Assembly (NCBI GenBank): GCA_020809705.1
Contig: CP085833.1
Span: 1,612,001 to 1,676,000 of the forward strand
Source: Calonectria ilicicola
Taxonomy: Eukaryota > Ascomycota > Sordariomycetes > Hypocreales > Nectriaceae
Reading direction: 5' to 3'
DNA length: 64,000 nt
The notes under the pieces are model-generated. The model was given only the letters and a program-made list of their open reading frames with translations, was not told the origin of the DNA and searched no databases. Positions 46,747-57,436 of the stretch are shown one piece after another; positions within the stretch are counted from its first letter, which is position 1, and each line of letters starts with the position of its first letter. The position numbers and the translations under genes are program-made.

Positions 46747-49700
46747 ATGGATTCGGTGGCCGGCCCTGCTTTGGGTCATGGGAGCCCACATTATATTCCT
46801 CCTTTTTCCACCATCCCCTCTGAGGACGGTCGGCATTTTGTCAAGAGAGACGAGATCACTGGCTGGCTTGCCATCCATGGTAAACAATCAGGAAGTTGCA
46901 TGTCACTTGTTGGCCAACCTGGTGTTGGGTAAGACCTCATTTGAATTTGTATTGTAGCTGCTAACAGGAGAAGAAAATCGCGTTTGGCGATCCAATATGC
47001 ACGTTATATCCGACATATATCACAGGACACATTTGTATTCTGGATTCGCGCCGGCTCAATTTCACGTCTTGAGCATTCTTACAGAGCCCTTGCAAAACGC
47101 CTGCAGCTTGCGGACTCGGATTCTCCAGACGTGAATTCGACACTACTTGTTTCGATTTGGTTACAAAATAAACGCAATGGCCCTTGGCTAATAATTCTTG
47201 ACGATCTCAATGTCGACAAGGCTTCGTCCCTCGAGCCCTTTCTGCCAAAGAATAGCCAAGGATCTATTTTGATCACATCTAGAGACACAGACGTGGCAAC
47301 GAAACTGGCGGGCCGAGCCGCCGTTTACTCAGTACCACCCATGACACCAGCCCAAGCGGTAGAGCTATTCCACCACAAAGACGACGGAGACCATTATGGG
47401 TCCTTAGAAATTCAGCCTCTGCTGGGAGCTCTTGAATATATCCCTTTTGCAATTTGTCAAACAGCCGCATATCTAAACCAAAGAAGCCCCGGGATTTCAG
47501 CAGAATCATATTTACAACGTATTCAGGACAAAATCAACGTGAAAAAAAGGTTGAATATCAGGGACTTTCGTATTGGCTTTAATAATTCCAACCAAGTTGT
47601 GCAGAATTTTATCTCTTCTTCAATAACAATCACGTGGGAAATTGCTTTTAGTCATATTCGTCGGGGAAGCACATCCGCCGCGGGATTACTTTTGCTCATG
47701 AGTTTCTTCAACCCGCAAGAAATACCCTTGTCTATTCTTAAAACTAGTCACTCATTCATCAACGGGGAAAATACTGAAAGCAACTTCGAAAGGGATATGA
47801 ATACTCTTCTCAAATACGGATTGGTGACACCCACTCTTGATGGCAATGTGGAGATGCATACATCGGTACATCTATGTACTAGAGAGTGGCTTTCAGACTC
47901 CAACGAAGAGATACAATGGAGAAACAAATTCCGATTACTCATGACTCAAGAATATCCTGTCCTCACAAAAGGCTCCCAAGATTGGGCAAAGTGCCACGAG
48001 CTGGACCCTCACGTTGATGAGATTACGAATTCACCGCTTCTTACCAGAGATGTAATCATGATGAAATCATGGGCTGAGAATTTACTCAATATCGGAGCTT
48101 ACCGTAGTAAGAAATTATTGCATATAGAATCAGATCGATTAAATGATCTTGCCCAAAATGCATTCATCACAATGTTTGGTCCAGAACACGACAACACGGC
48201 GTGGCTTCTCGAACGGATCACTTTTGAGCTTTACAATCAAGAAAGATATGAAACAGCAATCTCAATATGCCGTGAAGCCCTCGGTGGAGAAAGCCCACAT
48301 TCAATAAGATTGATCAACAATCTTGCTGCACCATTATTTCAGCAGCGAAAATACTCTGAAGCGGAGTCGTTATATCAATCTATCTTACAAGAGAGTGAAA
48401 GAGTTCTCAGTGCAGACAATCCAGATATACTTTACTATAGCAACAACATCGCCGTTTTGCTAGACAAACAGGGCAAGCATACAGAAGCAGAGCTATTGCA
48501 TAGGCAAGTTCTACAAATTAGCGAAAGGTTACTTCGTGTAGATCATCCGGATATTCTTATTTTCATTGATAATCTTGCCACCTTTCTGTGTAGACAAGAA
48601 AAATATGAAGAAGCAGAGCCGTTGCATAGAGATGCACTACAAATGAGCTTAAGGGTGTTTGGCCCCAAGCATAAAAGGACGATAAATTATCTTAATAGTC
48701 TTGCTCTAGTGCTGAAGAAGCAAAATAAAAATGAAGAAGCAAACCTTCTGCATCAACACGGCCTACAAACAAGTCACGAAAAGTCTGGCACCCAATATTC
48801 ACACGGAATTCATATTCCAGACGGAGTTAATGCAATGCTGAAAGGACTGGAAAGTGATGAAGAATTAGGGCCTCTACTAGATCCAACGGGAATTTCTGAA
48901 CTTTTTAAAAATGATTCTATTTCTGGGTTAAACCAGATACATGATCTTGAGTTGAGATCAGGACTTGAAGAGCCTGTTACCTTGGAACGAGCTAAGAATA
49001 TTCCAAGTGTTCCTGACGTTGAAAGTCCACCGTCGGTCAACTACGAACATGTATCTACAGCTCAAACTATTGGACAAGGATCCAGAAGTATCTTTCAGCC
49101 AGAAATGACACAAGCAAAGGAAGATGCAACAGAACACACAATTGACCGCCAGATTAATGAGCAGCCAACCACGCCGATTGTCACTGTATCCGAAACCGAA
49201 CGTCAAATGAGGGTATTTTCAGTTGCATTACTCGGGGGTATTGATGAGATATGGTCAAGTGTGAAAACTCGAGATCGAGTCTTTGAGATTCTTCCAGCTA
49301 TACTTGAAGAATTCGCTTTCAGACTTGGACATAATTCACATTCACTCGGCCAAATGTACCTAAATGCCATGTACTATGTCTATTGGTCTCGATCGTAAGA
49401 TAACATCCTATTATACCATTAATGAAGAGATGGTCGCAGCTATATATGTGCCACAAGCTGACTCTGTCTTTATCAGGTTCATTATAAAGTCCATCAAAGA
49501 TATAAGCACCCTAAACACGGGAAGCAACAATCAGGGAACCGAGTTTGGCCTCTACAGTACCTCAACACAAGATCGTGTATCTTGGTGGTTAACAAAAGCG
49601 GACCAGGCACAGAAAGGTTTGGAAACGGCCAAGGACATCAATGTGTCTGACGAGCCTCTTCAAAGGTCAGCGTCGGATGATCCTGCAACGTCCAATCTGA

Positions 49701-52700
49701 GCGACATAGCTCAAAATCTTGAAAAGAGTAGTGGAACGTGGCTATACAAGCATCAGGACTTCATTCTTGGCACGGAAGCTTACAAGTGGCTCGTGGCTCG
49801 CCTACGTGTGGAATCGTGCTTACCATCAACTAAAGCCACAGCTATGATCTCTCTTAGAAATAAAATTCTCGGCTCATTGCATTCTCCTCGAAATGTTAGC
49901 ATGGAAATGCCTCCTCCAACTTACAATGCGATCTTCGACCTCGACTGGGACCTGTTGAGCTTTTTAGAGACTCAGCAATACGAAGACCAGCCAGCTGAGG
50001 CAGTTTCTCGAGCCATTACATTAACAGGGTCCTTTCAAGATGCACAAGCCTTAACCTCGGCCCAATATTTGGCCCAGGTGTGGCCAGTAACAGGAACCGA
50101 GACCTTGAAACTGATTCAAGACGTGCTTCGCACCAAAACTGGGGATAAAAGGACATGTAGGTTTGTCAGTTTAGTACCAGGGCGATATCTCAATAACTGT
50201 ATGTGCAGGCAAACTTGCTGGTGGGGCTACGCTCACCGCACATCTTCAAGGGCCAAGATTCGTCTTCAAAGTCAATGGAATAGCGTTTTCTATTGCAGAA
50301 GTCGGAGAGCAGCTTGCCTGGATTTCTGGAGCGCTTCGACTATCTTCCCGCTTGCATGGGCCACTTTGTTGCGTTCCATTTATTTCTAGTATTATTAGCG
50401 GTGACTCGACACCGCTAGTATCAGTGCCATCCCCTACAATGGAATACAAAATCGACTTCACAGTCAGAGAGGCTGACCAATCCATTGCTTCTGCAAATGG
50501 TCAATGTTGGCAAAATATGTTCCTGAATCCAACAATAGTTGGAGGGTATCCAATTCCGTCCAAAGAAGATGTTAATTCTGGCCTCGAAATCTCACTTGAT
50601 ATAATGGCAGGGCTAGTCCGAACTAAATATCTGGACGAATTCGCCGGGCAGGTATTCATTAAAGGATTTTCCTCCTTATTTGTACCAACGAGACGCAATA
50701 GAGATACCCTACTCTGGCACCTGATCTATAAACGGGACGGTAGTCGTATTTCTTATTTGGACAATTCGGTGGCCCACGTCGGGAAAATAAGTGACACCCA
50801 CTTAAATAGACTTCGACATGTTGTCGGATGGTGCTCCATAGCTAAATTTTATGCTGGTAAGGGTAGTTATGGAATTGTCTGAGATTAAACAGCTAACACA
50901 AGTGCTATTATTAGGCTCGAAAAAGGCCAATTATGAAATTAAAACCTCAAGGCTCCCAAGATCAGATAAAGACTGCGCATTGGATGATACCTTTGTCTTT
51001 CAAGGGAGATGCATTGTGGGAGATCCCGTTTATTCTCTTGGATTAAAAGACACCCCTCTACACATATCGAGAAATGGATTCGTTCCAAAGCTTCAATGGA
51101 TTTCTACAAAATTTGTCCTCTTATGGGATACCGACGACAAGCGAGGTTGGCTTATTAATGGTACAAGTGCCCTGCTACATATTGTAAGAGCATCTCTGGC
51201 ATTCAACAGCCAGGACAAGTTCAAGTCCGCATTTTTATTCAAAGAAAACCAACTGCAGGAGTCTCCAATGCCGTTTTCGCCAGACTCGGCAATCGACATG
51301 CTAATAAATCCAAAGAATTTAGGACTGCGACTTTACCCCGAAAAGAGTGGCTTCTTTTTACTAGACAGCCGGGTTGAGCTTATTTGCAACATCCTTGAAA
51401 AGTTATTTGATCATCAAGCGTATATTTGTGAAGATGATGGCAAAGGGCTGATAAATAAGCCGCGAAGATACCTTGAGGGATGGGATTTCACGGATTTGGC
51501 GGCAAATAATGACCGTTTTTATCCTCGAGTAGCTACTCTTGATAACGAAGGTAAAGGATGGGTTGACTTTACTAGATCCATACAAGCCATTACCCTTTTT
51601 GGTCGAAGCTACGGGGATCTTATAAAGCCGGCTGGTGCAAGCGTCTGCGAATACTGGGCCGCACTACCAAAGCAAAAGCACTTCATTGCCGCCTGTCTTT
51701 CCGATTTGCGTTCTCTTGCAAATGAGAATGATTATTACAATGACGGCCATATCAGAATAAGCAAAAATATCATATGGCATACACAAACAGCCCTGTTTGG
51801 GTCGTGTGAATGCACCGGAAATCTTGGGCCTGATCATTCCGAACCAATCCAATCTTTGTTCCCGTCATCCATGTTAGACAAGCTAATTCCTAGGGAAGCT
51901 TTCATCCCTCTCTCAGAACCTGGTGCTGTTATCTTTGGTCATAATCCTAACTTCTCATGGTTTTGGGGAGACACAGGGGATCCGTGGGAGGGGGGCTTAT
52001 CCAGTCCTCCCGAGCACTTCCAAACAGGGTATATTGATAGCGGGCTTGGGCCGAGCTTGGCGTCGTCGGAGCACATGACGGAGACCTCCGAGTCGATCAC
52101 CTCTAAGTCAAGACAACAAACCCTTACGACTGGGACTCAACTTTCAGAATCCGGATCTTCGACAAGCGAGGAAATGTATCATCAAACCGAGTATCTTGTT
52201 GGGATACTCTGTGCCCTACCAAAGGAGTTGTTGGCAGTTCGATCGCTCTTTGACAGGAAACACAAGAGTCTAAACAATATAGATGGGGACACCAACCACT
52301 ACGCTTTAGGGCAAATAAAGAACCATATGGTAGTGGCAGCCTGTCTTCCTGTTGGAGAATATGGTACAAGCCCAGCGGCTGTATCTGCCTCAAATATGAA
52401 GAGAAGCTTTCGGAACGTCCAGTTCTGTCTCTTGGTCGGCGTTGGGGGTGGTGCTCCATCCAAAGAAAATGACATACGACTCGGTGACGTTGTCGTGAGT
52501 GTACCAACAGCCCATTATCCCGGTGTCATTCGGTATGACCGTGGTAAAGAGCAAGAAAATAGGCCTTTTGAGATGACCGGAGCTACCTTGCAGCGCCCAC
52601 CCCGCCGTTTGATGACCGCTATCAGCCATATTTCATCAGACCCGGATGTTTCCGACAATCCACTCTTGCCATATTTAGAGGAGATTGCAAATAAAGTCCC

Positions 52701-53199
52701 CACCGCACAAAAGTCGAGATACCAATACCCCGGGAGGGAGCAGGACCAACTCTTCAAAACTGCTTGTTCTTTTTGTCAATTGAATAGACCATGCGATGAA
52801 CGAGAAGAGCATTTGGAAAGAAGACCCCCCAGGCCAACAACCCACCCAGAAATACACTACGGGCTTATTGCCTCTGGCGACTGTGTAATTAGGGATTCTC
52901 GAATTAGAGATCAATGGGCACGAGAGCTCGGCGTTTTGTGTTTCGAAATGGAGGCAGCAGGAGTTATGAATACCTTCCCTTGCCTTGTGATTCGAGGCAT
53001 CTGCGACTATGCGGACTCTTACAAGAATAAAATATGGCAAGAATATGCGGCCGCAGCAGCAGCTGCTTACGCAAAACTTTTGTTGAACCAGGTGGCTACA
53101 GCTTCAATTATTGGAGAGCAGAGTGCTCATTTTGGCACTAATATCTCGAGACTTAAGACCTTCCAATTTCGACAATTCATGGACTCTGTTGGATACTAA
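46747..53199 (+). CDS. NLR-like protein: NB-ARC ATPase, TPR repeats, large unnamed domain, C-terminal nucleoside phosphorylase-like domain
   Basis: Five exons: 46747-46928, 46974-49394, 49477-50156, 50209-50856 and 50915-53199. Introns are 45, 82, 52 and 58 nt. Total 2071 residues, in frame throughout. The first join rebuilds the P-loop GQPGVGKSRLAIQYARY (from about residue 56). Walker B is WLIILDDL, then GSILITSRD and LGALEYIPFAICQTAAY, giving a complete NB-ARC. Residues about 455-665 hold five kinesin-light-chain-type TPRs (e.g. EAESLYQSILQESERVL, EAELLHRQVLQISERLL). Residues about 810-1655 form a long region that recurs in other fungal proteins as I recall (GQCWQNMFLNPTIVGGYPIP, DKRGWLINGTSALLHIVRAS). 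Residues about 1735-2045 are PNP/UDP phosphorylase-like: VGILCALPKELLAV, CLLVGVGGGAPS, CFEMEAAGV, RGICDYADSYKN. Likely an intracellular non-self receptor whose effector cleaves a nucleoside or nucleotide. That role is inferred. Confidence 0.88.
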
Positions 53200-54538
53200 T
53201 AGTACTGGCCTCAATGGCCTCAGCTGAATAGGCGCAATTCAACAGTAGCCTCGGGGTAGCTAACTAGCTGCTCTTGATTTCATATCATATCAAAGCTTTT
53301 CAACCTGATTTAAAAGTGCCATGTAAGTTGTAGGAATATTTATAAGATTTCATCAGTGGTTTGCTTCACGCTCTGTTTGCGGGCGGTATTTTTGCGAATG
53401 CCTTTTAAACATGTAGATACGAGTCCGTGAGGAATGACCTTCTCTGTGATTTGGTTCGATCATCCTATCTTTTTAAATACCACTCAACTGCTACATAATT
53501 GCACATCAGCCTAGCACTCAAAACAGTTCAAATCAATTTAAAGGCCAAATTTTCAGCGCAAGGAAAGACTGCAGCCTTGGCATGGTGTGATTGGAAGCCT
53601 CTAGAGCCTTGTGACGATGTGTATGCATATTATGCAATTTTATCTTTATTTAATGCGTTTTCATAAATTCTGCCACGGGTTACCACCATGTGGAAATTGC
53701 ATACCAAGATGGAGGCGCAGGCTGGATTCGGGATGTGAGCAATAGAGCAGAGGAGAATAGAGCATCATACATCATTTACTACTCTTGAGCAGAACCTTTT
53801 TTTTTTGTCTCTTGCACAAATCTACATGCCTGTACTCACTATTTTCCCCCTAGGCTTCCTCTCCACATACTAGAATTACAAGCACGACACAGAAGTCGTC
53901 GCTTCGTGACTCGCGGCCACGGCCAGATACACAACCCCGCTCGGAACACCATGCAAACCATCTCCTTCAACCCCCACTGCGTCCTCTAACCACCTCTATG
54001 AGCTCTCTATAACCTTTTTGAATGCTCTCGACGCGGAGCGCCCTGCTTTAGTCAAGGTTGTTATGACGCAGACCGAAGATCAGAGACGCGAGAAGCCGGA
54101 GTGCACGCCTTCAGGGTAGCAGCCGCTGATTGTCACCAGTTAGTCATTACTTGGGTGCCCAACGGCGGCATCCCCAGCCAATTTGCCACAGAACCATGGT
54201 GGCTACTGTTTCTCGTGCGGCTTTCATCCGCTAATTGTCCCGATATAATCGGCTTGTTAGCCTCTGACATATTGAGCTGACCAATTTGGACTAACCTAAA
54301 GGAATACCTGACGGCCATGGCTCACTCCAAATACGAATGCAGAGTAAGGCCACCCTTTTTGAACAGCTGTAGGTAACAGCACCGCTATTACTATTCCTTG
54401 CAAGATTCTTTTGCTAGAATAAAACTGTGAGCGCAGAGGAGCTATTGAGACCTTTGAAAACGTTGTGGTCACTGTGGTATACTGCAGCGAAGACGATGTC
54501 AGACAACTTGACGAGTGTGTCGTTCATCCAATCACAAC
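53200..54538. other. Intergenic region between the NLR-like gene and tRNA-Arg
   Basis: 1.3 kb with no protein-like open frame. It has a T9-T10 run near 53800 and is otherwise featureless to my reading. Confidence 0.4.
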
Positions 54539-54610
54539 GGTCGCGTGGCCCAATGGCAAGGCGTCTGACTACGAATCAGGAGATTGTGGGTTCGACCCCC
54601 ACCGTGACCT
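54539..54610 (+). tRNA. tRNA-Arg (anticodon ACG)
   Basis: All four arms fold by eye. The acceptor GGTCGCG pairs with CGTGACC (one G-T). The D arm is GCC/GGC. The anticodon stem TCTGA/TCAGG encloses loop CTACGAA with anticodon ACG. The T arm GTGGG-TTCGACC-CCCAC is perfect, and T is the discriminator base. There is no intron. T-rich tracts from about 54616 (T7) and 54629 (T12) follow as RNA polymerase III terminators. ACG (read as ICG) decodes CGU/CGC/CGA. Two open frames across this gene are artefacts. Confidence 0.95.
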
Positions 54611-54615
54611 ACTGG

Positions 54616-54641
54616 ATTTTTTTGGCCTTTTTTTTTTTTTG
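54616..54641 (+). terminator. RNA polymerase III terminator of the tRNA gene
   Basis: A T7 run, then GGCC, then a T12 run, beginning 6 nt after the tRNA end. Runs of four or more T stop Pol III. Confidence 0.8.
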
Positions 54642-54853
54642 ACATTTTCGGCCAGGAACAGGGATCGAGGTTAAGTTGAACCTCAGTTTCTGGGGATTTG
54701 CTTTTTTCAACAAAAGCCACTACGGATGCTCATGAGATTGGTGGGCGACCACATGACGTAATCTTTCCCAAATCTACCCCGCCCTTCAAGATACAAGACA
54801 ATTATTTGCACCGGTATCTCCTCTTTGACATATTGAATGAGGGTTTCCCAATC

Positions 54854-56068
54854 ATGAAAAATTCAATTCATGAATTTGATGCAGGTTGCGATACAGAATT
54901 CGTGGTGGAAACCACAAGAGGAGGCGACTTTAGCCTAAGCGACGCTAAACTTGTATTGCTTCAGAGGCAAGCAAAAGCTCGAAAGAAGGGAAAGAAACGC
55001 AGTGTCGAGAAACCAAATGAACAACCTGCAGTATAGCCCCAAGATAATCTCCGCGTGAAACCTGCTGACAGTTCCTCCGAAGCCTAGGCGACAGAGAGGG
55101 CTTGCAGGCCAACCAACGTCAGTTGTTGCGATACCATTTGGAGAACACAAACTTCCCGATGACCAAGTACAACTACGTATGCGCGTGTCCTCGCGGCACT
55201 TGATACTTGCTTCCCCCGTTTTCCGAACCATGCTGGAGAGACCATTTCAAGAATCAAATATAACCGAGTCAGGTCTTTACAAGATCCACTCCACCCAATG
55301 GGACCCAGAGGCATTAATTGTTCTTCTCGACATTATTCGTGGCCACCACCGAGATGTTCCAAGACGTCTCAAGCTTGGCATGTTCGTCAAAGTTGCCATC
55401 ATCGTTGACTACTACCAATGCCACGATGTGGTAGATGTCTACATTGATATGTGGTTCAAGGCAATAGAAGATCAAATTCCACAGGCATACGGAAAAGACT
55501 CTTGGTTATGGCTGTTTTTGTCCTGGGTTTTTTCACGAGAGGATGTTTTCAGGTCTATGACCCAACTAGCTATAAAGTATAGCACAAGTCTAATTACGGC
55601 GGTGGATCTTCCAATACCAGGAGAAATAATGGGTGAGTCTATTTTGAAGGCGACCTTACTCTTGTTTATTAGATTATAGATACTATTAGCGACAAACGCA
55701 AAGAATTGCTTGGTCAAATGTTTGGCGCAATGTACAACCTCTACGATACACTTTGCGATAAGATTGAGTGTTCCTTGGAATGCGCATGTATTCTCCTCGG
55801 TTGCTTGACCAGGGTTCTAAAACATCGCGGAATCCTAAACCCACGTATCGATGAGCCATATACCGGACATAGCTTAAGGGAGATAGAAAAGATTGTTCAG
55901 GGAATCCCGATTGTTAAATGGACACACTGGGACCTGGATGAACCTCATCCACACAACTGTACTATTCAGCACAAAATTGGGCTTGGTCTGCAGAAGATTA
56001 TGGCAGAGGTAAAGGGGCTAGAGCTGAAGGATTACCAGCAACCGCAACAAGGCTGGACTGAGCAGTAG
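54854..56068 (+). CDS. BTB/POZ-like domain protein, exon 1-2 junction unresolved
   Basis: The likely start at 54854 gives MKNSIHEFDAGCDTEFVVET, an opening I associate with fungal BTB proteins. The core from about 55120 has RMRVSSRHLILASPVFRTML, the BTB block in which a ligand-binding surface forms, followed by EALIVLLDIIRGHH and LGMFVKVAIIVDYYQCHDVV. An intron at 55633-55679 joins cleanly to DTISDKRKELLGQMFGAMYN, and the frame closes at 56068. Between about 55000 and 55100 the two parts lie in different frames. GTGTCG at 55002 and CTTGCAG at about 55107 would restore the frame but the donor is weak, so a damaged gene is possible. Roles in protein-protein contact or ubiquitin adaptors are usual for the domain; the function here is unknown. 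Confidence 0.6.
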
Positions 56069-57436
56069 CTTGGAGACGAGGACTAGATCGCCTACACATT
56101 TACAACCTGAAAAAGGATGGCGCCTTGGCACTCTATCTGGTTAGTCAAACCATAATTTTAGTTAAAGGTGAGGAGCAATATTATTGTTACTAATTAAGCA
56201 TAAAATAATTGGATGTTCTGGTTAAATTGATACTTTTTTGGTGTGTTGATCAAACTCCCCAACCCAGTTATTGGGACGGTTTCGGCTCGCCCATTAGGTG
56301 ACATTTGGGCTTCCAAGGCAGTGATATCCCCCTACAACAAGTAATTTATGCTATAAAACACCGTTCTTGAGTTGATGGTTAATACCAATCTAATCCCTTG
56401 TTGAATGTGAATTGAATGAGACGAATTGAACAGCAGCGTCATTCGCCTTACAGCGTGTATTCAAGCCATGCAAATGATGGATTCTTGATTCTTGACTTTC
56501 ATCTATGGACCTTCAAATCCAGATCTACATCTTGTTATCTCAAGCAACCTATTCATCAACTAACCATGAACTCTACTTCATTTCCAATGAAACTGACTAT
56601 CAACAACTTCTATCATGAGTGACCAAGCCCTTTGTTCTAATCAAACTAAATATAGCCAAGGCCTATATCCACGATTGCCGCTAATACTTATCCGATGGTT
56701 CCAAGTTCCCAATCCTCTAACCATAATAAGGCTACATGAATCTTTGGGTTAGGGTCAGGGTTAGGGTTCTTGACTGTAACCCTGAGGGTTCATTGCCCCG
56801 CATCTCAACCTCCGACAGATAGGGAAAAGAAAGGAAAACCAAGGAGAAGCAACGAAGTATATTCTAAACTCTCGCATAAACATAATGATGAGATAAACTA
56901 TGTGTCCTTGAAATTACTCGGGATTGGATTTAGCTTATGCACTCGCAGTAATGGATGGCCCGTTCGCGGCTGGTTCTCGAATTCAAGATGATATCAAATA
57001 GACAGCAATACAATCTCACAATCCTTCAGCATCTCAGGTTGGGGTAATTGAGGGGCGCCATATTGCTCTCACTTGCCTGTTCTAGAGTGTAACAAATATT
57101 GGCAATGACAGTGCTTCTGAATAATCCCTGAGATAATAATATATTCCTGATGCGGGCAGTTAGGCAACTAACCTGGAGCCTGTGACTTCCTACTCCTTCC
57201 ACGTTGGTGTAATGATTGTACAGTTTGCCTTGAAACCGAAAGCTCTAAATATCTTAGACAGGGATAGCGCTGATGTGATCACATGATGGCAAGGCGGGGA
57301 ATTAATTGTGCTTGAAAATAAGCACGTTAGCACAGCCTTACGTCATTTTGCACCATCACAGCAAAATTATCATTCAACACCTCTTAGTTCTGCTGTATAA
57401 ATCCGAAATAAAGATCAAATTCTATACGAAGACAAC
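56069..57436. other. Gene-free interval with a telomere-like motif
   Basis: Apart from the interstitial TTAGGG-type repeat at 56746-56768, nothing is recognised. Open frames are short and without domains. Confidence 0.45.
56746..56768 (+). repeat. Interstitial telomere-like repeat
   Basis: Units GGGTTA, GGGTCA, GGGTTA, GGGTT: three and a half copies of the TTAGGG telomeric unit with one T-to-C change, in the G-strand direction left to right. It is too short to be a functional telomere; it looks like a relic or chance insertion during break repair. Confidence 0.7.

Noticed and set aside
49364..50389. Separate gene starting at the ATG at 49364
   Set aside because: That frame overlaps the end of the previous exon and includes the intron 49395-49476. 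Splicing there keeps phase and continues a patterned domain, so it is taken as an internal exon of the 46747-53199 gene.
54427..54720. Short frames over the tRNA gene
   Set aside because: They cross a complete tRNA-Arg with perfect arms and its T-rich terminators.
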